NCBI GenBank assembly: GCA_017165825.1
Contig: CM029384.1
Location: forward strand, 21,266,529 to 21,330,528
DNA: 64,000 nucleotides
Source: Hepsetus odoe
Taxonomy: Eukaryota > Chordata > Actinopteri > Characiformes > Hepsetidae
Direction: 5' to 3'
This document shows, piece by piece, positions 22,101 through 34,100 of this stretch. Numbering within the stretch: the first letter of the stretch is position 1; each line of letters opens with the position of its first letter. The notes below the pieces were generated by a model that had not been told where the DNA came from, did no database searches, and worked only from the letters and a program-made list of their open reading frames with translations. Position numbers and translations under genes: made by a program.

Positions 22101-25100
22101 ATTGGCAATATTGCAGCAGCCCCTTGATACCATGAAATCCATATCGCAGTGGTTGCTGCGTAATGAAATAAAACTACAGTCCACTGGCTGTTGCTCCTTA
22201 CCTTCATCTCCAGTGGAAAATCCTTGCAAGAACCCGAGAGTGAGAATAAGAGAAAGCAGACGGGTTTTATTCAGAGGTGTGCTGAGTAACAATGATGGTA
22301 GCTTGGAGCGCATTACCACTTGAGTGATCCATTTTATCTTCTACTTTTTTTTTTTTTTTTAAGGCTTAAAATATTACCCTTCACCCTTTATTATCACTGA
22401 CAAAAGACATTTTTTTAGCTGCTTTGACTACTCCTCACCAATTCAACCAAACATTACTTTACACTTGATAGGATTCTCGAGTTTTTGCAACTTACTATAA
22501 AAATACTTAGTGATGTTGTATTTTCTTTGTTTCAAACCTTAAGAATAAATAACTTTAAAAAGAAAAAAAAATTAATTTATGCAAAAAGTAAAAAACAAAA
22601 AGTACTGTTTTTTTTTTCTTTTCTTATTCTTATTATAAAAACATATTGGTAGAATAATAATAGAAATGAAGCCCTGCTGGTATCTGTAAGCATAAGAATG
22701 AACTGTTGTTTGCTGCTTTTCTATTTGAAGGACAAATGGTGTACATTTAAATGCTAAACGTCAAGTAAATGGATAAAAGCAAAGGTGATTTGTTTTGTGA
22801 AAAAATGTACTTGGGAAGAAGTGATAGCCTCATCATTGAAAAGAACACAGAACTGGTAACTACCCAGTATGACAGCAGATTCAAGAGGGGGGGTTGCTCT
22901 GGTCCTACTGAAGCCAGACAGTCTCACAGTGACACTTTATAATGAGATCATAAATCACTTTACATTGCACAGTCTCAGCTTCCTTTTAACAGACTCAATC
23001 TGTCACTGGGTACCTTACATCATCGTAATTAACTTATAAATCTCCTGACACCTGTCTGCCTCTGTCACCTAGCTCCTGATGAAGAGCCTGGCCACTTGTG
23101 TTGTTTATAACCCCAAACTCAATTGAGAAAATGGGATTGTGTTGTTAGAGGGAAGCCCATGAGGATAACTTACATCTTGGACGGAAATTTAGATTCATTT
23201 GGTAGTAATTTGCTCTGTGTTTCATTCCTAGTATGGTTGCTTTCTGTGTGGAGTTAGTAAGATTGTAAAGTCTGTTTGGGTTTTCTCTGGGTGCGCTGGT
23301 TTACTCCCATTACTCCCAGTGAAAATATGTGAAAAACTATTTTTGTCAATGTCAGAACCCAGTGAATCGGTGGGGCAGTGGTGGCCTAGTGTTTAGGGAC
23401 TAGGCCCCAGAATCGAAAGCTCATGGCTTCGAATCCCAGACCAGTAGGTTGACCTGGGGTAACCTGGAGCAAGGTACCATTCCCATCACTGCTCCCAGGG
23501 CACTTTAAATAGCTGCCCCCTGCTGCACGTGTGTGTATGAGATATACAGTACTGTGCAAAAGTTTTAGGCAGGTGTGAAAAAATGCTGTAAACAAAGAAT
23601 GCTTTCAGAAATATAAATAATGATTGCATTTTGTAAATTGATAAAAATAATTTTTTTTTTTCACACCAGCCTAAAACTTTTGCACAGTACTGTATGCAGA
23701 GGCTGTATTTCATTGTGGTTCATTGTGTGCTGTGTTTCACAATGACAATTGTCACTTCACTTCCTCATCACTTCATATCAGGGTTTTCTCTGCAATTAAC
23801 CCTTCAACTCAAATGAAGCAGTGAGCAGCCATGCATCCAATGCCCGGGGAACAGCGTTGCCCAAGGTCACCTAGGGGCAACCTACTGGTCTGGATTGGAG
23901 GTTTTGGAGGGATTGGAGAAGATTGTGTATGTCTGCCCTATGATGGATCGACAGTCTGTCTAGTCCCTTTTTAGCTCTTTTTTTTTTTTATGAGATGCCC
24001 TATTAGGGGCTCCAGCAACTCCACCCTTTGATGCTTGTTATCATAAGCACCTCAAATAACAGATGGATGAATGATAGTGATTAGTAATGATAATGCACAT
24101 CTTCAGTTGCCTGTGTTTGGTTTATTATTGAGTTTATTAGTTTATTATTCAGACACCATACTGAGCAAGAGTCTTTAGCCCCTCATTTCTCATATTTTGC
24201 TTCCTAAGACCCAGATTTTCTTTTTCTTTTTTTTCTTCATGAACAGTTCTCCAGGCTTCCTGAAAGACAACATACTTGTCTCTCATTTTCAGTCCCTCTA
24301 CCTGACCAGTTTCATAGAATTGTTTTTTTGTTGGTTAAGGTTTTGTTATGTATGAATTCTTGAAGCAGAACAAATCCATCTAAATTAAGGAATGAAACAG
24401 GGAAGAAACGGGTGCTGATGATTCCAGATGATCAGACCGGTGATTAGTATACTGGGGAGGCTGAATGGAAATGTAGTATTTGTTTGCATAAATACTTATT
24501 TAATGCTATTTTGTACTGTTACTCTTACCATTTCATCAAAACAAGGCCCCAGTATCTCTGAAAAGCTCTCAGAATAAAAAAAAAAACACACATTATGTAA
24601 GGCATTTCTAAATACAGTCCCTGATATTTGAGTTTTGATGGGGAGTGAAGTGTTTCCCATATCCTAATTGAACATATGATTGCTATTTTCACTCAGTACT
24701 TTAACCCCATGGAATAGGCCCATTTTTGTTGATGTTTTCAATAAAAATAATAATAAATTATTATTCGGTGGCATGGTGATAAACAGTGACAAATATGTGA
24801 CGAATTTAACTGGTTTTACCTTAATGAGAAATATTCATCAGGCAAAATAAGTATTGAACATGTCAACCTTTTTCTCTGTAAATATATTTCTAATGGAGCT
24901 ATTGGCATGGAATTTACACCAGATGTCGAACCCAAGTAATCCACACATACAAAAAAATCCAGAAATTATGTGTAGTAAAGTGGAAAGTAATGAACACACA
25001 AAGAAATGGTGGTGCAAAAAGGCATGTAAAGCCAAGAAAGCAGCTGAAATATGTCAGTATTTAGATTTAGTATCTATCATTGCAAATTAATATCAGCTGG

Positions 25101-28100
25101 TTTATCCCTAATTGATGGCCTATACAAAGGTTTCTCATTACTCAAGGTGTCACACACACACAGCATCTCATGATGGGTCAAAGCAAACCTTATTGTTGCC
25201 AAACATACTGATGGCCTTGGTGCAGATGTATTTCTTCTGAATGTTCCAGTGAGGATTGCTGGGACCATCCACAAAACCTTCCATTGCCCATGGGAGCAGT
25301 TAATCAACCCTCAATCTATTGACTTATTGAAATACAAATAAATAAAACACAAGGTTAAGTTTGCTTGACTGCATAGTCAGTCAACATCATAGCCCCCCCC
25401 CCCCCAAAAAAATGCCTGAAAATTTTAAATCGTCATATTAATTCATGGTTAATTCATATTCTGTCATAAACAGCAAAAAAAGGATCTCAATTATTGCAGC
25501 AAGCACAAACTAAATATGGTTTATTATTCCAACAAGAGCATAATATAGCTATTTAGCCTTGTTTAATATAATTTAAATATTATATAGTTAAATTATTATA
25601 AAGTTAAATTGGTAAATGGTAAATGGTAGCAAAGGTAACCTTCCCTTGCAAATGCATAAATACAGCTTCCCTTAAAAAAAATGTGTAGAATAAATACATG
25701 AAATGAAAGTCAAATCTAAAGATTTTGTTCTAAAGGTTTGTTCAGTGACTTTCTATAAATACTGATATGCTTCGGAGATCATCCTGCGTCTCCGGATGTA
25801 TGAAACCCAACACATTATACTGGTGCTATAATAAGTAAAGTGTTCCTGCCATCATCCTACATCTGTTTTTTCCAGTCTTTGTATCGAAGTTCAGGATTCT
25901 GCAGGAGAGAGAGCAGGCCGAAACCCATGAAGCTGTAAATAATGATCCCCAACCCTTGCTGGATGATGATGGAGACCTAGATGTGGAGAGGAAACCAACA
26001 CAGGCATCATGCGATCGTGAAAAGATTCATCCTGTCATCCTCAGCCAGGCCGGAGGGACCCTTAGCGATGAAGAGGAAGAAGAGTTAGAAGAAGAGTGCA
26101 CAAAGGACATCATTAAGATTGGTAAGAGAAATGGAGGTGCCTTAATTCAGATGTTAGTGTATTGTTTTAGGCATCAGAATTAATACGGCTGTACAAAAGT
26201 TTGAAACCCCTTGACATTCATTTTTATGTCCATCATTAAAGGGAATAGGGCTCATATATTATAAACTAGATATACGGATATATTTTATCCAATTTATTTC
26301 ATATTTTGTGTTTTTTAAAACTTATTTTATTCACTTCTAATAAAAAATATTTTCTATTTATGCTATATATTACAGATAAGTTGAATTCTAGTATTTGCTA
26401 GTGACAATGGTATGCAGGTGGTTGTTTTAGCATAAATTAAAGCCAATAATAATAATACATATATTTTGGCTGGTTTAGCTTAGCACCCAACTCAACAAGT
26501 TTGCTGCACCATTTCATGTGCGAGCATACGGGTCTTTATCTTTACTAATGCATACATTTAGCAACATATTATATTGTTTTTCCTTTAGCGAAGCCAAGCC
26601 AAGTTTATTTATTTATTCCTTCACTCAAATAGTTTAATGTTTCTGTCTGTAATTTCATTCTCGCTAGACTTCTCTGAAAGGCAGAAAATAATGGTCCATT
26701 TAAGTTGTAAACAAAACTTAGACTGAGTCTAGTAACTTTGGTAGTCGTATGATTCTGCAGATCGTTTTGATTTTTTTGATGTCATTTTTTGAGATTTAGC
26801 GATTATTATTTTTATTTATTTATTTATTTTTACATTTCGTGATTTTTTGATCTCATTTCTTGGGCAGATGAGCTTAAAAAGGTTAAATATTGAAATTAAT
26901 CCCAATAACAAACATATAAAGGAATATTCCAATTATTGAGGCCAGCCCTAATTTTAGACTAATCCACAGCTCAGTTCATCCTTCTGGAGCATTTAATGGG
27001 TCTTTTTAAAATAGCTACTTGAAACATGGTTACACAGCAAGACCATGATATTCAAATCATGTATCTGCTACAGAATTGGTTTTATTTTACTCTCAACGGT
27101 GATTACAAATGTCTGAAAGGGAGAGCTGTAGAGCAGGAATTAAATCAGATTCCTCTTTGCTCCAAAGATAATCCTGTTTTGTCTGGACCTGGGCTCCTCT
27201 GTGGCGCACAATGTTTACTGAATGCTTTTTAAACCCTTACTATTTAACGGATGTGTTTTACACAGAACACACAATGGCCACACCGCTGGAGGATGTTGGA
27301 AAGCAAGTGAGTATACACATAGTCCCCATTAACTTGTGGTCTAACAATCCATTCTGCTACATTTTGAGAAGTATTTTTTGCTGTCCTCGACAGATCTGGC
27401 GAGGGGCTTTTCTGCTGTCTGATTTCATCCTCTCACACCCATCAGTTTTCCAAGACGCAGTAATCCTTGAGCTTGGAGCAGGAACTGGCCTGGCAAGCGT
27501 CATCATGGCAAGTGTCGCCAAAACAGTGTATTGCACAGGTAAATGTTTATTTATTGGAGACATAAGTGAAGTGAAAGAGAGAACTTTTATGAAACACAGT
27601 GAGACCCACAGTGAGACACAACGAAATGCAGCCTAACCCATACACACGAATGCAGCAGGGGGCAGCTATTGAAAGCGCCCGGGGAGCAGTGATGGGGACA
27701 TTAGGGTACCTCAGGGCAACCTACTGATCTGGGATTCAAACCCACACCTTTCAGTCCTGGGGCCTAGACCCTAAACATCAGGCCGCCACTGCCCCTGATT
27801 GCTCATAATTACTCGACGATGGTTTTTTTGACGTTCTATGATTTTACCACAGTTAAATTTAAGTTAAAATTCATACACTGAAAACACAAAGATGACTTAA
27901 TATATTTACACAGCGGTGGAATATTGAGAAGAAAAACTACAAACTTTTTTTTTTTTTGTAAAATTATTTTGACCTGCATTGTGGAAGCCTCTGAGCACTA
28001 GCACTTTCTTCGGGAGATCACAAGTTTGATCCTAAGTAATACCACTGACTCTTGGGTAGGAGGGTGGGATAGCCCTCCCTCTCCCCATCACTCCCAATTA

Positions 28101-31100
28101 CAGCTGTTACCTGACAGTTTCTTGGTTAGCATTCTCCTCCAAACATGTTGGCTTGCTCAGATGATGTTTAATTAGTGGCATTATCTCACTTCACTAGCTT
28201 TCAACCCCCCCAGTAATGTAATAATATAATTTTTTTCTGTGCTTGTACTCATTTCTATATTTAATATTCAACCTCCAAGTAGGTGAAATTGAAAAGGACG
28301 AACTTTACTATTATCAGTATCAATTTATTTCCACTTTCATTTGTACTGTGTTTATACAGGCCTGTTGTTTAAGATCAAGAATGCAATTTATGGATGCAGC
28401 ATCATAAGCAGTTGGTTCTTATACAGACACTTATTGTAAAAAAATGTAGAACACTGACCTTTCTGATTGCTCTCACATCAGAATTTGTAAACCATTCTTG
28501 ATATTTGATATTTCTTATGTACAAAGCTGTCGATGTTGATATAAAAACATCTTCCTGAATTAGAAACTAATATAACTTGCATAGCACTAATACTTATTTC
28601 GGTTAGACTAAAAATGTGTCTAAATTTGAACATTTATTTGAGCACAGTGCTTTAGTGTCACGACAAACGTTCTGCTTTCTAGAGACTAATAAACAGTTGT
28701 ATTGAAATATTGTTTAACCATCTTTCTTTGTAGATGAAAGGTTGCAAGTGTAGTTTAATCTGTACATCAGTTGGGACGTTTCACCTTTATGGGCCTCAGA
28801 AGTGCAGTTAATAACAGTATTGTGTATGAAACAAAGCCTATCATCTGACATCTGCTTGGCTCATTTGTATCTATTTCAGAAGCAGAAGCCTCAAAACAAT
28901 ATCCTCAGGGAGTCCGTATAGACAACAGTCAGTCCTGAAGCTGTTCACAAAAAGCTAAAACAGAAGTCTTTGCTGCAGAAGTCTTATCATTGTCATATTA
29001 AAATGAAATTAAAGAAACGGAAACAAATGTTTTGCTGTGACAGACTGCAAAGATATAAGCTTCCAGATAAAGGGGTTTCTTCACATGTCTTAATTTAGAC
29101 GCTTTGTTCTGCTTGAAGGTTCAGACGTAGATCACTGTGTGGATTAACCAACACAAAACAACAATCAAATTGCTCAGGTACAGAGACTGGACTGAAAATG
29201 AGAGACAAAAACTTTGTCTTGCAGGAGGCCTGGAGATCTGTTCCTCAATAATACATAAAAATTCAAGAAAGTCTGGCGTTTTTGGAAGCAAAATATGAAG
29301 AAATGAGGGATAGCCCCTGACTTTTTTTGGGTTTTTTTTTTTTTTTGCACTGTACTGCACATAAACATCTTTTTAAAATGTTATTATACACAGAAATTTC
29401 TGTTATTTTAACAATAAAGCTGCTCTGTGTTTAGTTTTCCAATTTAAACATGCTCAGATGTGGTGTAAAGCTGTTAAAAACTGCGGCCCTCTTCAACAAT
29501 TCTAATTATTCTAATTGTTCCCATTTGTAAATACTGCAATTCAGAAGCAAAATATGAAAGTCTTACATCATTGGAGACAGAACTGGAAAAAATGCATGTA
29601 AACCTGCGTTATTCTTACCATTTTCTAACAAAGATATTGATACCTTTACTAAGAACAAAACAACCCAGCATTTATTCTGATGATAATTATCTATTCTCAC
29701 GCAAACATTCCAGACATTATGGGTTAAATCAAGTCCATAGCAGTCTTTTCACATGAAGAAACAAACAGCAGATTTTCCATGTCAGACAAACTCTCATATG
29801 CTGGGAAGCATGCTGTGGTTTATTGACAAGGGTGTATCTTGGTACACACTCATGTAGCCAGTTTGCAATCTAGTCATAAACAGTGTTAATTTTTATTTAA
29901 TTTATATCTGCAAATAATTAGCAATTTTGCATTAAAATGTACAGAACTTTGTATGTATTTTAACGTAAACTTATAGTTTAACTTGGGCTGTCCAAACATT
30001 TATGATACTGTATTAGGAGGAGTTTTGTGGAAAGTTCTGTGAAGTTTTATCTCAAAGTGTGTGTCAGACAAAAAGAAACAGGCATTGATTTCAGATTTTG
30101 GTGTTTAAACACAGGGCAGCTTAGAACTGCCGCTAATTAAAGGGGGTGTGTTTGTGTGTGTGCAGTGTTGTTCTTATTGCCTTTGCTCAAAGCTGAGGGA
30201 CCAGTATGTTTATTTATCATCGTTCAGTCCATCTTTCTCCTGGCCAGTATGTTCCAGTGCTTTTATAATCATCCCTGGGTCATTTCAAACAGCCTTCTGC
30301 AAGCCAAAGCTGTCTGTGAATAGTGATTGATTGCAGATCGTTTTGGAAGTCATTCGTTTTTCTGAGTCATTTGTTCAGGTCGTTTGTTTGGAGGAGTCTG
30401 TGCTGGAGTAGGCAGTCATTTAGTTTGTCATCTGATCAACAAACCCTTAAGCTCCTGTTTTGTTGTAACTAAACATTGTTGGGATGGTGATAAGGTCAAA
30501 TATGTAACTAAAGATGCACTGTTTGGGGGAATCGTGAGCTAATGACTCCGTGATTTAGTGCCAAGATTATTAAAGTAGGATCAGATCTGCTTGGATTAGC
30601 ATAATATCAGAAATATTTGGCCTGCCATGATCATTTTTTTTAATTATTATTTGTCAGAATCATTACGGACTTTAAGTGGGCCAGCTATGGTTATCGCATT
30701 TTATAGGCTTTCTTCATTGATTGTTCCAAATGAGTTGAAAGTGACCATTTTTGTCATCGTGAAACATGGCACAGCACCATCCTCAAGGGTACCTCAGGGC
30801 AACCTACTGTTAAGGGATTAGAACCCACAATCTTCCAATCCAGGGTGGGCAGTGGTGGCCTTGTGGTTAGGGAGTTGCCCCCACATCGGAAGATTGTGGG
30901 TTCGATTCCCTCACCAATAGGTTGTCCTGAGTGATGGGGACGGTACCCATCACTAGGTACCGTCCCCATCACTGCTCCCCCGGTGCGCTTTCAATAGCTG
31001 CCCACTGCTGCACGGCGTTTGCATGGGTTAAATGCAGAGGTCCAATTTCGTTGTGGTTCACGTGTGCTGTGCTGTGATATTGCAATGACAAGGGGCGCCC

Positions 31101-34100
31101 CAGAAATGCACACAAATACACACGTGCAGCAGGGGGCAGTTATTGAAAGCGCCCAGGGAGCAGTGAATGTGGCGGCACCTTGCTCAAGGGTACCTCAGGG
31201 CAACCTACTGGTCTGGGATTCGAATCCATAACCTTCCTGATCCTGGGGCCTAACCACTAGGCCATAAAAAGTATCCAGAAAAAAATGTTTTTATACTGAA
31301 CCCTAATTTTAAGTATTTCTGTACTTTAAGTACTTCAGAATGAATTGCATACATACAGAATGTATCCAGCGTTTTCATAGTTCACTTGTATTTCTGATAA
31401 AAACATTTTGTGAAATGTGAAAAGGTAGAGGCTCTCTCTTGATGTATACGCCAAGAAATCACCTTTTCTGTGTGTTTTTTTTTTGTTTGTTTGTTTTTTG
31501 TTGTTGTTGTTTTGTTCCCCAGACCACTGTGGCATAATAGCATTCATCACCTAGCCAGTAACTACATACTCAAAAAGTAGAAACAGATGCAACATTAAAT
31601 TGGTCTCCACGCTATTTTTCTGTTTTATACATTGAGGTTGAGCAATATGATAATATTCTGTAATTTACGGGATGCTTTTGGATGTGGTTTTCTGGGTAAA
31701 CCACAGCCAGTACCTGTTCAATAGCTTTGTTTCTAGTGTTGTGCCCCTAAACCATTTAGTTTTTTGTTACCGTTAACATTTCATTCGGATTTGGTGTTCT
31801 AATCCTATTGACTATCATCAAATTCTACTCTTCTTTGCCATATTAGACTCAAAGAATATGTCCCTCATGCTTTGTGCACAGTAAAAAAGCCATAAAACCT
31901 GTGATTGTGCTTCTTTTTTACGTTTCTTGTTTATTGCTGCAAATTAAATCTGTCTTACATAAGCAATCCTACACCATTAGAAATGAATTAGTCCTGTTTT
32001 TAGAAGGCTGCGGCCCATTTTTGGTTATTAGAATTATTTTTATTATTTGAATAGATCTGTGGTGGTGATGCTGCTTCCAACATAATGAAATGTTCATGCT
32101 ATGTTCATGTTGTTGGGCAACACTTTGTTTGGCTTCTGCTTCTGTGATTAGAATGATGATGTAAACTTAGGAAAAGAAAGCAGAGAAGGGGTATTTAAAT
32201 TTCTTGGATTGTTATAATCAGATAGCATAACGTGCAATAGTGTGCAACCTTTTATAAAGGGAACGTTATTATGCTTAAAAAATAATATTAAGGTGCTCCA
32301 GGGCTAATAACAAGTGGTCAGTAATGGCTAGCTTTTCTGTAATAAAAGGCAGCTAAGCTTGGTGGTAAATCAAGAATAAGTGGCTTATCGTTCACAGAAG
32401 TAGCTCAGTAAATGGCAGGTTTATGATACATTTTTATATATGGAGCAAGAGATTTTGAAACATATTTTTTTTCTGCTGCATCTTAGTGATAGGTTTGCAA
32501 GTTAGTGTGTTGTCTACAGGTGTGTACGTGGACTGTTGATTACAGTGCTCTGGAGAAAGCCTTAACATTATTGTTTACATCAACCTTGGTGTTCATAGAT
32601 GCATTTTCCATTCAGTGAATGTATAGATCATATGAACTGGTCAGCTACAACATTAAAACCACCTGCCTAGTGTCATGTAGGTCCACCCCTTGCTATCAGA
32701 ATCCACAGGATCACAGGATGTTTTGTTAAATAGCACCAAGACATTGGAAGGAGATCCTTTTGTCCTGTAAGTTGCATGGTGGGGCCGCCATGGATTCAAC
32801 TAGTTTGTGCACCATATTCCATGTGCCTATCTAGAACTCTGCAATGTTCCTCAAATCGTTCCTAAATATATAGTGTAGTGTGGCAGGACATGTTTTCCTG
32901 CTTCCATGAAGACATTAACTTGGTCTCCAACAATGTTTTGGTTGGAAGTATGTGCCACATGAATGTCAGATTTTTCATTTGCTGCCTAATGTTCAAAACC
33001 CTCTGTCTGAAACCACTCTAATGAGACGTCCTATGGTATTTATTTCACTTGTGGGTGATTTAAATGTTCTAACTGCTACAAAATGATAGCCTCCCCCCTA
33101 ATTCCCTAAATTTCATTCTTTCATTTGTTTGCTGTTCATTTGATTTTATCCATAGGTCTCCCACCATGCAACATAATCTGCTTAAAAATTTGAGTGCGGT
33201 ATTCATCCTTATCCAGTCCAGATAGGGTCAAATTAAGAAAATGATAAGTAATAAGTATGTAAAATAAGTAATTAAGAAACTGCTTTAAAAACAGCTTTAT
33301 GGCATTAACTTAAGCACTTATATAAATACAACAAAGACATCTTCCCTTGTGTTTTACAGATGTTGGCGAAGATCTCCTCAACATGTGTCAGAGAAATGTG
33401 TTTTTGAACAGCCATTATACAAAGTCGGCAGGTTAGTGTTATTAGCCCTGGGCACCGAAGGAGTGTGTGGGTTTATATGCTACAGTGCAGGCGTAAAAAT
33501 CTCCTCTGTTAATATCATATTGTGTCATTTCATACTGAACGAGTTTTCCCCACGTTTAATTGCACTCTTTATACCTGATTTTTCCTAATGCTAACCTTCA
33601 GCGGATCACAGTGTGAAAGTGCGGCAGCTGGACTGGACTGCAGCCGATTTCCTCACAGGTAGAAGGTCACAGTAGATGCTCACTTGCAGAGCTAAAGACT
33701 GATGTTTTGTCATACCATTGAACAAACACCTAAAGGTCAGCAGGCTGATTGCCTTGTGTTTTATTGTGACAAATATATGCTCTCCAGATGCAACTGCCAA
33801 GTTCAGCTGGACTGAGGAGGAGGTGGCAGACCTTCATGATAATGCCTCGTTTGTGATTGCAGCAGATGGTGAGTAACCATAAGGAGGAATTCTTTTTGAA
33901 AGGAACTGTATGTAGCCGTCCCTGCGATGGGTTGGCGACCTGTCCAGGGTGCGTCCCCCGTCCTCGCCCTGTGTGCGCTGGGTTGGACACCGGCACTCCC
34001 CCGCGACCCCGTTTGGGACAAGCGGCAGAAAATGGATGGATGTATGTAGCCGTTCACTGTTGGAATACTTGAGTTTTTGTTAATGACATTGGTGTTTAAT

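Larger units (their letters stand above)
19106..25875 (+). other. mettl22 intron 1
   Basis: 6,770-base intron with two SINEs (19933, 23372), a retroelement tail (21375), a nested short transposon (23547) and a Tc1 5' half (24835). A plus-strand 80-codon frame at 20905-21147 is unexplained. A run of about 13 C residues lies at 25392-25404. No separate gene is supported. Confidence 0.6.
27539..33359 (+). other. mettl22 intron 4
   Basis: 5,821-base intron. It contains a SINE next to the donor, a Tc1 C-terminal remnant (29180), a three-SINE inverted cluster (30756-31266) and a Tc1 end (32636). Between these, notably 27800-29180 and 29350-30755, I recognise nothing. Confidence 0.6.

Noticed and set aside
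25392..25404. Run of C residues, looked at as a structural or regulatory signal
   Set aside because: A simple homopolymer with no partner sequence; ordinary length-variable repeat.
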